Positions 1 through 10,033 of a stretch of 64,000 bases of DNA are shown here, one piece after another (position 1 is the first letter of the stretch; every line of letters starts with the position of its first letter). Source of the DNA: Gnetum montanum (taxonomy: Eukaryota > Streptophyta > Gnetopsida > Gnetales > Gnetaceae); contig MNCI01025089.1 of the NCBI GenBank assembly GCA_015680685.1, positions 929,785 to 993,784 of the forward strand. The letters run 5' to 3'. A program made the translations under genes and the position numbers. Under the pieces are notes generated by a model that saw nothing but the letters and a program-made list of their open reading frames with translations, was not told the origin of the DNA and ran no database searches.

Positions 1-234
1 GAAACTCCTCCACTCTGTCGCTCCTCTTGGTCTTCACTTTTACGGGAAGGCCGCTGGAGGGGACGCCAAACAGGTCCGAGAAGAGTTGAGCATTAATGTC
101 AAAGTTTACACGCATGTTATGCACGCACGTACTGAAACGATCTGCCTTCTCGCTAAAGGAGTTGACTAGGCCTATCATCTCGCTGGCGGGTACATCAAGG
201 GTTGTAGCCAAGAATAGGTGCATTAGTCCTGCGG
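1..234 (-). pseudogene. Accessory gene, N-terminal domain fragment (element A copy)
   Basis: The minus strand gives about 78 uninterrupted residues that run off the left edge. They include DVPASEMIGLVNSF and LFSDLFGVPSSGLPVK. Element B (near 17600-17400) has NVPAAEMLTLVKLF and LFMDLFGVPTKG, and element C (near 55700-55550) has SIPTTEMLNVIDSF and LFCNYFGVLTNG, so this is the same domain. I do not recognise the family. The odd point is orientation: the rest of the A copy, from 236 on, is on the plus strand. Confidence 0.75.
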
Positions 235-235
235 N
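235..235. other. Single ambiguous base (N) at an orientation switch
   Basis: The only N in the window sits exactly where the accessory gene changes from minus strand (1-234) to plus strand (236 on). This may be a join made in assembly or a real inversion with an unresolved base. Confidence 0.9.
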
Positions 236-1524
236 TGAGTGCAAGGTCTTGACTGTGTAGGCGGGATAATGCCTACCTACATCGGCGATGTGTCGCGGGG
301 GAAACGCTTGGTGGAGGAAATCGTGGAGCCTACAACTCGGCGGAAGAGGCTCCGTCTGGCTGAGGCCCCTAGAGGCGAGGCAGGCGACACCATTGGGCTC
401 ACGGTGCAGCGGACTAAGCCTCCTCCTGGTAAGTGTAAATAGTCTGTATACGCAATGTTTCATTTAGATAAGCTAGAATTATGTTCTAATGCATGGGGAT
501 GTAAGCAGCAAAGACGACAAGTCGATTGACCCCTGAGATAGGGGCAATGGTACTAAAACTTGGGGAGGGGGCCTCAATTTTGGAAGAAGAGGCCTCGGCT
601 GTTAGTATGCACCGTGCGCAGGTTCCAGCGCGTGGGGCAGCCCCAGCTGCTAGTGGGAGCCACGTACAGACTGGGGAGGAGGCCCCTGCTACTAGAGCCA
701 AAGACGCATAGACCCCGGTGCATGAAAAGAAAAGAAATATGGAGGATGTCGATGAAGTCGCCACTGTCACCGGCAGAGGTAATGAGCGTGTGTTTTACGG
801 GTTTTGAAAGAGTCTGTAAATAGGTAATGTCTAACCAAGTTACGTTATAAGGGAAGGAGATGCCTCAACGTCTGCTGCTGTTAACGAAACGTGGAGAGAC
901 TTCCCTGATAAGTTTGCCTTCATGGAAGGCGTCATCAGCGACATGATCGAGTGTCTGGAACGCATCGAACCTGGCGCTGGTAAGTTAATCGAAGTGACTG
1001 CGTAATGTCTTGGTGGTAATGTCATCTATCTTGATGCTTTTTTTCTGTCAGGAGCTCACCTCCGATGGGATCCCGCAGAGCCGATTGACCTGGACATAGC
1101 AGAGCCCCCATCTGATGGGGTGGTCGTGCCACGCCACATTTATGAAGAAATGCGTAAATATGCATTACGCTCGACACACTCCATATGGAAAAGTAGGAAT
1201 GTCAATGAAGACCTATGGAGGAAGCTGCAGCAGTCATAACAGAGGGTTGAATGCTTGACTAAGGAAGTCGAGGACCTAAGGGCACGGTATGAGTTCCTAC
1301 AGGCTCGAGTGACAGGGGACGAAGACTGGCGTACTGCTGTTATTGATCACTCCCGTTATTGGACATCCATCAAGAACAGCGTACAGACTAGTCGAGCGTT
1401 AGTAGAGCAAAGGATGCAAATTGAGCTCCTAGCTTAGAAAAGTCGAGACTGGAGGGACTGTTGCGTGGGCGTACAGAAATGGGGGCAGAAAGAGAAGGAC
1501 CATAAGCACGTATACAAATTATAA
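236..1524 (+). pseudogene. Accessory gene, C-terminal exons (element A copy), antisense to gag-pro
   Basis: Four exons can be read: 236-428, 509-778, 857-979 and 1052 to about 1524. The introns are 429-508 (GTAAGT...GCAG), 779-856 (GTAATG...GAAG) and 980-1051 (GTAAGT...TTTCTGTCAG). They are 72-80 bp and all phase 1, and joining them keeps a single frame. Exon 1 holds DVSRGKRLVEE, matching SVSRGERFIAE of element B. Exon 2 is rich in Ala, Glu and Pro. The last exon has a coiled-coil-like stretch followed by DEDWRTAVIDH, matching NEDWCIAVVDH in B. In-frame stops occur at 709 (TAG), 1236 (TAA) and 1435 (TAG). The gene points away from the element's own coding strand, with its C-terminus nearest the protease. 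Function unknown. Confidence 0.7.
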
Positions 1525-1656
1525 ACATCATGTTGGTATAACATCATGTTACAAATTATTTAAACAAAACATATTATAAAACTTGATTGACTATCAACTA
1601 CCTATCATTTTTTTATTGTCCATAGATTGCAAATGGGATAATAATGGAGCGTAGTT
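1525..1656. other. Short non-coding spacer in element A
   Basis: AT-rich sequence between the end of the accessory gene and the motif cluster. No coding signal or repeat seen. Confidence 0.5.
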
Positions 1657-1950
1657 CCTAGTTTAAGGCCGCTGCGGGCCGAAAGCGTAAAGTGAAGAAA
1701 GCGTAAATTGTGATTGTAGATAACTAGTTTAAGGCCGTTGCGGGCCAACTGCGTAACGGCATACAAAATGTAATCCTGCATGGATGCCTAAAATAATGGA
1801 AAGTGAGAATTACGATTGTAGACAACTAGTTTAAGGTCATTGCGGGCCAATGTATCAGTTTGCATAATTAGCTACTAGTTTAAGGCCGTTGCGGGCCAAC
1901 ATACGAATGTGCGTAAGGTAGCTACTAGTTTAAGGCTGTTGTGGGCCAAC
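1657..1950 (-). repeat. Cluster of five iterated motifs (element A)
   Basis: Five copies of a roughly 25-bp motif whose plus-strand core is TAGTTTAAGGCCGTTGCGGG lie at about 1657, 1722, 1823, 1871 and 1921. Read on the element's coding strand it is CCGCAACGGCCTTAAACTAG. Between copies short GCGTAA words recur. Related motifs are found at the same place, just after protease, in elements B and C. Confidence 0.85.
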
Positions 1951-2158
1951 TGCGTAAATTGTAGCAAAATGTAACCCTGGACGCATGCGTAAAGGAATGA
2001 GGAAGCGTAACTAACGTGCGTATGATAACACATGCAAGGACAAAAAATGCAAAGCGTAAATGCAGAAGGCGAATGTCGTGTACAAGCACACTGAAACAAA
2101 GGAAACTATTGGATGATGAGTATGATAACTTACATGAGCGCACGCAGGAGACCTTCGT

Positions 2159-2833
2159 TCAGCCGTCAATACGTAATTGTCTCTTAGCAGCTTTTATTTT
2201 AACTGCTACGTAAGGGTGAGGAGGTTTGCAATTCGAATCCTCTACGCTGTCATCCGGAAATGGCAAGTTGGCCCAGGCTAGACCGTCATCATTGTCATTG
2301 TTCTGTTCAGGGGCTTGGAGAGGGGATTGATCGTCAGCCGTTTCGATCTCCAAACCCCGTTCTTCTTCAATATTGCTAACGGTCCTGGGGGTGACCTCGT
2401 CGCCGCGTATGATAACCTCCCCTCCAGCGTAAGGTAGGTGTATCTCCTGATGGATCGACGATGAGACCACCCTCAGCTGGGCTAACCATGACCTCCCTAA
2501 GATTAAGTTGAAGCCTGGCATCTCCTCGACGACTAAAAATGTGGCTTCCGTTGGGAATTGATTCCCCGCCACGAACTCAATACGCACCATCCCCTTGACC
2601 TGAACCCGTGCTCCATTGAATGATTTTACGCAGGCTGTCGTCGTGGGAGTGATCTTGTCGACCAACCCCAGCCTATCCACGATGGAATAGGGAATGACGT
2701 TAGCAGCTATGCCATCATCCACGTGCACCCTCCGGATCCGGTACTGGCCGACCGGAATGGTAATGAACATAGGCTCCTTTGTTACTTGACCCTTTTCTGG
2801 ATCATCTTTAACAGACTCGTCCAGGAAGGTCAA
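2159..2833 (-). pseudogene. Retropepsin-like aspartic protease (element A)
   Basis: An open stretch of 224 codons encodes the element protease, which cuts the Gag and Pol polyproteins inside the particle. The active-site motif is VDDGIAANVIPY, with Asp-Asp-Gly in the place of the usual Asp-Thr/Ser-Gly. A second hallmark, NLILGRSWLAQL, is the Ile-Leu-Gly-Arg segment near the end of retropepsins. The downstream 100 residues are acidic linker. It follows gag in the same frame as the stretch 3211-2834, after one frame change near 3300. No nonsense codon interrupts the domain, so it is the best preserved protease in the window. Confidence 0.85.
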
Positions 2834-5800
2834 CTAGGTGGGCTCGGGTTGTTCAGCTTCAGGAGGAAACATGATAGCGTGTATCGCTTCCTCTTCCACC
2901 GGCAAGCTGGAATCCACTGAGATGGATGTCAACATGCATACCATAGCCTCGCGGTGTTCTCGATAAGTCATCAAGAGGTCGTACAAGCTCAGCGTTGTGT
3001 TCTTTTGCTTGAGAGCTTGTTTGACCTGCGTGAACGCATCGAGGAGGTCCTTCTCTCGGCAGGGTGGTTTATCCCCCTTATTTTCCTCCATTCGGCCCAA
3101 GAGATGGATCTCTTGAGGCGGAGCGGTGTCAGCGGAGGGGTTGTTCTTCTTCCTACCAAGAGAAGGTGGCTGCGTTTCTGTGCCTTTGGCATGCTTCTGG
3201 GGCATGGACAAGGGAACAGAGCCCAGGGGCCTAGGCTTAAGGAAGCCGACGTAGAGTTGTCTTTCATCGCGCTAACTGCGGTGTTCTCCTCCTTTCGCTT
3301 GGGAGGCGATGACTGATAGTGCTGGCTGGAGGTCTGCCCCTACGTGAGAGGAGCAGCCTATGGTTTTGGTGCCCTAATGATGAAGGGCCCTCTCGATGTG
3401 GGCACAGACGAAGCTACGGCTTGGGTAGTAGCGTGTGACTGAGGCCGTACCTGAGAAGGCGCCCGTATGATGAACGACGGTCGTGAGACCCCACCTGCTG
3501 CCGAAGAAGTAGTTGGCCCCTTTTGTGAGCTGGCGGGCACGCGCAAAAACAAAGGTTGTTTTGGCGGTCCCTTACGCTCACTGTCCGTACTCACCACAGT
3601 GATTGTATAAGGATCATAGCTTGCGTTTAACGGATCCTTGTATACATGCAATGTTTGGTTTTCTGGACGCGTAGGGTTACTGCTGTCTAGTTTTAGATGA
3701 CCCTCGTCGATCATGCGTTGAATATCGTCCTTCAACGCCCAGCAGTAATCCGTGTCGTGACCACATATCTAGTGGTAGTCACAGAAACGGTCCAGCCTGA
3801 AAGATCTCGGAACCGCTGGTTCGTTAGGCAAAGCTAAGGAAGGATCCTTCAATAGTTCACAGTGGCATCTGTGATGCTTCAGGGCTTCTTCGGACACTTT
3901 TTTAGATTGAATGTGTCCTGTTGCTAACAGTTGTTTCAGCAATTCGGAATGTTTCACGGGAAGAGCCGTGTATTTTGAACGATCTTTATGCTCAAAGTTC
4001 GGCTTTGGCTGGGGGGCCTATTCAGGGGCAGCCGTGGCCTGGCTGGTGCCGGCACTAGCCGTGGCCTCAGGCGGTGCTGTTGCTGGAGCCTTCTTGTTCT
4101 TATTCTTTGCATTCTCAGTCAGTGCAGCTACAGTAGTTGTTGCTACCTTGCCTTTGTCCTTGGCTTTGTTATGCGTGTTTTTGTAGGCGATATATGCTGG
4201 GTCTTTACTAGCCTCCGCAGCATCTTGGATGATCCGGACCTAGGTGAAGGCCTGACGTATGTCGCCAGGGGAAAGATAATACAGCTTAGACTTAATGAAG
4301 TTGTTGACTGCTCCCTTGAATATAGCCAGCAGATGGGAGTCCGCGATCGGGACACAGATCTTATTCAAGGTAGCATTCCAACGCTGTATAAACTTTTGGA
4401 CTGGCTCGAGCGGGTCCTATTTCACCCCCATAAGCTGCTCCAACGTGACTTCCGGCTTCATGTTGTATCTGAATCAGGTCACAAATTGGGTCAGCAGCTC
4501 TTCCAAGGTTGCAATGGAAGAGCGTGGGAGAGCTCTATACTAGTCTAAAGCCTTCCCTGTTAACGACATCGCGAAGACTCGGACTAAAGTATGCGGCCAC
4601 TGTTGCAACAACAAAGATTTGGATCTAAAGGTGGCCAGATGGGTGTTGGGATCCCCCTCCCCATTATACTTGGTAAAATGCGGGAGGGACATCCCTGGCG
4701 GCAACGACAGCACGGGGACCACTGGATTGATCGGATCATATTGATAGAAATCCATGATCTGAATGGTGTCGGATCCAGCGGTCTTGAGGCGTCGGACCTC
4801 TTTGGTAAGCGTCTGGATAAGCTGGAATGCTTGATCCAGACCTGTTAACGGCTGCATCTGTGCAGCAGGCGTAGGAGGTTGGACTGGGTGGGCAGTCCTA
4901 GGCAACTAGAATGCATGAGGTGGTTGGGTAACCGCTGGTGGAGCAGGGATCCCTGCAGGCTAGGGGGCCTGCGAAGACCACCACCCACTAGTCTGAGACG
5001 AGAGGTTAGCTATTGCCTGCTGCGTAGCATAATGGTAAGTATATCGAGGAAGCACCTGCGAAAATTATGCCATGGGTGCTGGCGGAGGCTGTGCACTGTA
5101 AACCGTATACGGGTGATGTTGTGTAGCAGGGTTGGTCCACTGACTTGTTGCGGGGTATTGAACAAAGGTTTGCGGTGGTACAGTTGCGGTATTTTGCTGA
5201 GTTGGCGGGGGCAGGAACATTTTGGGGCGAGTTGTCGGTATGGTGTGAGCTTGTACTGGAGGGATGAGATGGGGCGCGGTGGCCGCCGGGCCCACCACCG
5301 GAATGTTGATTACATGTTGCGACGGAATCACCCCCGTATTATGCGTTAGTTGCGTTTGCAACCCAGAAGGCTACGCATTGGCCTGCGACAACCCAGACGG
5401 CTGCGCGTTGGCCTACAGAAGAACAGGGATTTGCATCTGCGTGGTCACAACCGAGTCCAGAGAAGCTACCTCTCCGTTGAAAGGGAACAACAGATTTACG
5501 TATGTGTGAGGCGTCAGGGTATGGAACGAATGTTCCGACACGGACGCGAATTCGTCCTCTGCTTCTTCCTCACGCTGGGGCTCCACCGCAGGTTGTGAGG
5601 TCTGGCCTCTAGCCATGACCAACTGGGTGATGAGCTCGTGTTGGTGTTTGGTCAAAGGGATTATGTTGTAGGCCGTTGGCTTAAAATCATAACCCCCTCG
5701 ATGGAGCACCTCAAAGTTTCGCTTCGCCTCAAGCTCGGCTCGGCTGAGAGCCAACCTCGCCTGGATCTTGATGCATATGAAATTGTACTCTTCAGGGGTT

Positions 5801-5967
5801 ATAACTGTGAAGATGGGCTCTTTCCCCTGAAGCCTTAATGAATGCCGCAATGGTCCCTGAGGGCCCATTGCACAGGGGGTTGGCCCTGTGGCCACCGTCG
5901 GGTTCACAGGCGTGACACCCAGATCGATAGTGGCCATGGCGGTTGTGTTTGAATAAAAGGAATCCAT
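2834..5967 (-). pseudogene. Gag polyprotein (element A)
   Basis: Starting at the ATG at 5967, the minus-strand frame runs about 870 codons to 3358, then shifts to the protease frame. The N-terminal part is variable and Pro/Gln-rich. The capsid-like core holds FTKYNGEGDPNTHLATFRS at about 4690, typical of the plant retrotransposon gag family. A zinc knuckle (CDYH, stop, ICGHDTDYC) lies at 3787-3745. About ten premature stops interrupt it. Nearly all are TAG, at positions where B or C has Gln, and one (GKALD then TAG) is where B has Trp. An unrelated open frame on the other strand (3988-4548) is a shadow. Gag would form the virus-like particle. Confidence 0.85.
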
Positions 5968-6217
5968 GGATCACTAGGATCGAGAATGACCGGTAATCAA
6001 ATTTAAAAGAAAGAATGGTTGGCAAACAACAAGCACAAAAGGCTTTCTACCCTGACAGATTTCAAAGAAATCGTCCTTGCGACCGATCTATACCACACGA
6101 TTGACCGTAGACTTCCCTAGGGGTATTACGTCTATGGCTTAGGGTATGGATCTCTAACAGGGTTACCCAAAATATTCAGATCGGAGCCTAAAGGCCCTCC
6201 TTCTAGTGCCAGAAAAC
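5968..6217 (-). promoter_or_regulatory. 5' leader and putative primer-binding region (element A)
   Basis: Reading leftward from the LTR end at 6218, the first bases are GTTTTCTGGCACTAGAAGGA, the position of a primer-binding site. The same words occur after the 5' LTR of element B (10034 on). They do not match the tRNA-Asp type site seen in F and G, and I cannot name the tRNA. Further on, about 6110-6030, there is a single copy of the leader unit (GTGTGGTATAGATCGGTCGC) that element B carries in several tandem copies. Confidence 0.55.
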
Positions 6218-6305
6218 TGTAACGACGGAAAACGTCGGCAGCTGGAAATACCGATCGAGATTCTGTGTACATAGTTTTAACCATGGACCCGCGCGAGGGC
6301 TAAGA
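6218..6305 (-). repeat. Terminal 88 bp of element A 5' LTR (remnant)
   Basis: Bases 6218-6305 match 8544-8631, the end of the complete A-type LTR, with few differences, and stop matching abruptly at 6306. The LTR ends in TTACA on the minus strand. The remaining 1.3 kb of the LTR is missing, so the element was truncated here, by deletion, recombination or misassembly. Confidence 0.8.
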
Positions 6306-6880
6306 TGCCTTTCTGCAAGAAGCACATCAACCTCATAGGGAAATAAGAGAACAACAAACACAAGGGATGAATGCAAATTAGTTTACTGATCCTTGTACTT
6401 TGAGGTACAACACACTTTACAATGAACAAATGATGATACAATGAAAAGAGAAAGAGATTACAATGATAAATAAATTATTTGACAATGATTGTACATAAGC
6501 TTTCACATTTCCCAATGCATATGATGTCTTCCTATAACTACCATGTTTATAAATCCATCTTGGAACTCATGCAATGGCTAGGCAATGATCACTAAAAGTC
6601 ATGAAAAATGTCTTCCTCATGCTTGAGATGTCTTTTTGAATTTTCCCTCTATTATAGAAAGATGTCTTTGTTTAGGAAATATGTCTTTTTGAAATCTCCA
6701 TTTTAAAAAGATGTCTTTCTCTAGAAATATGTCTTTGTCTAGGAAAGATGTCTTTTTGAAATATCCTTTTTGGAAGATTTCTTTTTCTAGAGAAAGACAT
6801 CTTTCAAAAATATGGCCTATATTCTATGAAGATGTCTTTGCTTAAGAAAATATGTCTACTATTTCTTGAAGATTTCTTTT
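6306..6880. repeat. Old AT-rich DNA with AGATGTCTTT repeats, target of element B
   Basis: Between about 6600 and 6880 the word AGATGTCTTT, often followed by CTAGGAAA, recurs roughly eight times with variation, and once inverted (near 6794). The same repeats continue on the far side of element B at 25530-25570, showing that the two flanks were contiguous before B inserted. It may be the 5' LTR or leader of element C. No coding signal seen. Confidence 0.6.
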
Positions 6881-6885
6881 CCTAT
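6881..6885. other. Target-site duplication, left copy (element B)
   Basis: CCTAT directly before the LTR start TGAAACACC. The identical pentamer follows the 3' LTR at 25505-25509. Confidence 0.85.
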
Positions 6886-7149
6886 TGAAACACCTCAAAA
6901 AATTCGAAGTCATTCTCGCTTTCCATGCCTTGTAATTTGCATAGTGCCACAAAAATTCTTTGGGAGAAGAACGCTCTGAATTCAGGTTGGCTAGTTTGGA
7001 AAATTTTCTACTTTGGGTGTAAATAGGCTCTATGGATCATCCTACCTGTCCACCTGAGTAGTTTGCCTAGCTGATAGCCTACTTAGAAATGGTGCACAAA
7101 GTTGATAGTAGTGCTTAGGATGCACGAAATAGTTCAGCAAGTTTTCTAT

Positions 7150-7610
7150 GTCACAAAGTCTGCTATGCTATGCTACGCCTCGCTATGTAGTATAGCAAGT
7201 TTCAGAAAATTATTGTAGGACGAAGTGTCATGTTACGCTATGCTATATAGCATAGCATAGCATGGCAACAGCTATACAACCAGCTTCCTTGCCTAACTTC
7301 AAGTCCTTCAACAATGTCCCTTTCTATCAGGAAGTGGCAAACCATATCTGCTTCTATGCTACACTGAGCTACATGGCACAGCGAGGCGTAGCAATCCTGT
7401 GGAAGAGATGGAAGGCAATTCAAAGGGCAAAACCAGCAAGTTTACAAGTTTCGCAACGTAGGAAGCAAAGTTTGCAAATCGGCAAAGCTTTCGCAACTAA
7501 GGCTAGTCGCTATACTACATAGCATAGCAAGTATGTAGCACACATGTAGCAAAATGCAGGACAACATGCTATGCTATGCCGAGCATGCTACGCTATGAAA
7601 CATATCAAAG
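7150..7610 (+). repeat. Palindromic TAGCATAGC repeats in the U3 region of element B LTR
   Basis: Words such as GCTATGCTATGCTACGC and TAGCATAGCATAGCATGG form short inverted and direct repeats at about 7155-7200, 7230-7265 and 7510-7600, upstream of the TATA box. They are kept in the 3' LTR near 25175-25280. Variants with TAGCGTAGC suggest a CpG-containing ancestral word. They are placed where enhancer elements would lie. Confidence 0.7.
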
Positions 7611-7845
7611 CATGTGGGTGGTTGTGCAACATCAATGCACTTCACCTAATTGTACCATTGGCACACGTATCCAGATGCTGAAGATGCAATTAAGGTGTGG
7701 CAGGCTCACAGTTACAGCATGGCAGGCTCGCATTACAATAGTCATGCAGGTCCAATGGTCATGCATGGCACGTGCAGCACAAGCAAGTCAATGTGGTCCC
7801 AAGGCATGTGGCGTCCAAACCACCCCTTCCTCGTGCCCTTGGTCC

Positions 7846-7853
7846 TATAAATA
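7846..7853 (+). promoter_or_regulatory. TATA box of element B LTR
   Basis: TATAAATA in the context GGTCCTATAAATACCCTAGC, about 960 bp into the LTR, followed by T-rich sequence. The A-type LTR has the same word in nearly the same context. Confidence 0.75.
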
Positions 7854-9396
7854 CCCTAGCAAGTAGCATTGAAAGGACTTTTTTTTTACTATTCACACTT
7901 TTCAGCTTTCGGACTTTTGCCTGGCTAAAAGACCTTTCTTGGACTTTTGGCCTCGTTGGAACCTTCTAACTTCTAGCACTTCTGGCACTCTTCTAGACAA
8001 TCTCTTGGTTGGCCCTAAATGTTCTAAAAATAAGCATTGTAACATTGAGCATTGAGCATTGTAAGCTTTTTGTTTGACACTGCAAACAGTTAGCATTCTC
8101 ACCTAGAATTTTGCTCTATCCCCCTTCTACCACCTTGGTAGAATTCCCGAATTGTTAGCTCCTGAGTCTATGCCTAAGTGCACAACCATCTTTGCTCTAC
8201 ACATCCTAGTTACTCTTAGGATATCTGCACTTTGCAATGCTATGCAACCGATTGTATCCATCCAAACAAGACAAACTTGTAGCCTTGGAGCAGTGCATTT
8301 TTCGAACTACATTTTACTTTGTTTACTACCTATTACTGTATTTTACCTTGTTTACTACTTATTACTGCATTTTACATTACTTTCTACCTTGTTCATGTTT
8401 AAGCATTATATCGCGTTATCATTTCTATTTTCAAACTATATGTTGCAAAAGGCTATATAGACGCCAACTAAGTCCCTGTCTGATCAACCAAAATATTTAG
8501 GGTGCCCTGTATCTGCTCGCACCCAACACAGCTCTCCCATAGGTGTAACGACGAAAAACGTCGGTAGCTAGAAATACCGATTGAGATTCCGTGTACACAG
8601 TTTTAACCACGGACCCACGCGAGGGCTAAGCTGGAAAACGAATCCGCGGTGCCCTGAACGGTCTTGTCGATCAGACAGGGACTTATGGGTCAGTAAAACG
8701 ATGATGATTACGGATCTTTGCATGTTGCGATTTGATTCGAGAGATCGTGAAATGGGAGGAAAACAACGTAGATGGATCGTTACGGTGATAACGTCAAAAA
8801 CGCCGAAGAAATGCTAATCGGGAGAGAAACGCGTAATTGTCAAAGATCTGTGTTTCGATTCCGGACAGGATGTATGATTGTATATCACGTTACAATGGGA
8901 GAGACCCCCGACAACTTGATACAAAATGAGCTCAAAACAACAAGGAAACTGTCTAGACAGAAGTCCAATCTACCTTGTAGGCCAAAGCTCAGGTGCAAGG
9001 ATGGTCAAGCTCTGAAGTCTGCCGATCAACTGTTTCTGATCGATAGAACCTGCTAACTGGGCGAGACGACTCCACGATCCCCATTCTGCTTCTTTGCTTC
9101 GAGTAGGTTCTACTCAGGGTAGCGATCTCTCCTGTTGTTAAGGCTCAGGCGTACTGCGCTCTGTTCCTGCTGAAGGATGGTGTTGTCAGCAGTTACCAAA
9201 AGGTTGCTCTTTGTTTCTCTGCTCAAGGAGATAAGTGTTTCCTCGCTCAGAAAATGCTCTTTCCCTTTTGATCTGCTGCCAACAAAAGTGATAAATGCTT
9301 TGGTGCTCGGAAAATGCCCCTGTTTCTCTGATTTGCCAACTTGCCAACTAGCCAATTCCTCCAATCCTCAAACCCATGTATCTCTGTCAACTGGGG

Positions 9397-9404
9397 TATT
9401 TATA
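9397..9404 (-). promoter_or_regulatory. TATA box of the A-type solo LTR
   Basis: On the minus strand the sequence reads CCTATAAATACCCCAG, close to the context in the element B LTR (CCTATAAATACCCTAG). It lies about 555 bp from the LTR start, giving a U3 of that size. Confidence 0.7.
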
Positions 9405-9439
9405 GGCTACGAAGCTTCCGTGAAAAAGGTGCAACCCTG

Positions 9440-9930
9440 ATGATGTGGGCCCAGATGTTGCAGGTCCTGTTGACGTGATTCTTTTAAGTTAGACTGCGAC
9501 TACGCACAACATGCTTGTTTGCATGTTGTGCGTGTGAGGAGCAGGTACATGTTAAGCGTGTCTCGGCTGCATTTAGGCTATATTACACTCATTCGCGTTG
9601 TGTTGCGTGTATGAGCGTAATCTGGTGTAAAAACAGTGAGCTCAAGATTGTTTTACGCTCACTACGCAACTGCGCATGATGAAGCGTAACGAGCGCGCAA
9701 CTTGAATTATGACCCACACACTGGTACGCACCGCCACGTAACGAGCATAAAGACCAGTTATTTATGCGCTGCAAGCAAAAGTGCCAACCTGCCATGCTTC
9801 TCTGGACTCTGCCTTCAACTGTCTTGGAGCTTATTATGCTCATTACGCTGTCGTGCATGATAGAGCGTAAACTTGTCCTTGAACAAATTTGAGGCGCGTT
9901 CTCGCTCGAATTACGAATCTTTGCCTGAGG
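9440..9930 (-). repeat. GCGTAA / TTACGC words in the U3 of the solo LTR
   Basis: At least six copies of GCGTAA or its complement (for example GAGCGTAATC, TTTTACGCTCACTACGC, GAAGCGTAACGAGC, CATTACGCTG) lie upstream of the TATA box. The same words occur in the interior of element A (990-2060). Confidence 0.7.
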
Positions 9931-10033
9931 CCGACTTGTAATTTTCACGGTGTTTCAATGGGTACGGGGTCAAAACTGTTGCACCCACCAACCCCTCGAT
10001 GTTTTCCAGCCACCAATGTTTTCGGTCACTAAA

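Larger units (their letters stand above)
1..6305 (-). mobile_element. Element A: Tat-like Ty3/gypsy LTR retrotransposon, partial
   Basis: Read on the minus strand from right to left it shows an 88-bp remnant of the 5' LTR end, a leader, gag, protease, a cluster of the iterated motif, and then an accessory gene on the opposite strand. The polymerase part is not in the window. Gag and protease are close to intact: the reading frame is interrupted mainly by TAG codons and one frame change near 3300. The sequence is CpG-rich compared with the other elements here, which suggests a recent insertion. Assignment to the Tat lineage rests on relatives B and C, which have the same gag, protease and accessory gene plus a pol with a second RNase H. 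Confidence 0.85.
8544..9957 (-). mobile_element. A-type solo LTR (1414 bp) inside element B 5' LTR
   Basis: On the minus strand it begins TGAAACACCG at 9957 and ends TTACA at 8544. The last 88 bp match the LTR remnant of element A (6218-6305). It is bracketed by ATAGG (8539-8543) and ATGGG (9958-9962), a 5-bp site duplication with one change. A solo LTR forms when the two LTRs of a full element recombine and the interior is lost. It is CpG-rich with many GCGTAA/TTACGC words in U3, unlike the LTR around it, so it is young. Confidence 0.85.
6886..10033 (+). repeat. Element B 5' LTR, interrupted by a solo LTR
   Basis: The first 570 bp match 24901-25460 and the last 40 bp (to 10033) match the last 40 bp of the 3' LTR (to 25504). 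Removing the solo LTR and its duplicated site (8544-9962) leaves an LTR of about 1.73 kb. It contains a TATA box at 7846. The end reads CACTAAA here and GCTACA in the 3' copy, next to the leader word GTTTTCTGGCACTAG. Confidence 0.85.

Noticed and set aside
3988-4548. 186-codon open frame on the plus strand
   Set aside because: It lies opposite the gag core of element A, whose minus-strand frame matches gag of B and C over the same interval. It is a shadow frame.
6306-6310. TG at 6306 as the start of an element C LTR inserted into element A
   Set aside because: C is much more decayed than A, and no matching LTR or duplicated site is visible. Kept only as an alternative.
8152-8500. Two overlapping hydrophobic open frames suggesting a membrane protein
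   Set aside because: They lie in T-rich U5/R sequence of the element B LTR and have no counterpart or start context.
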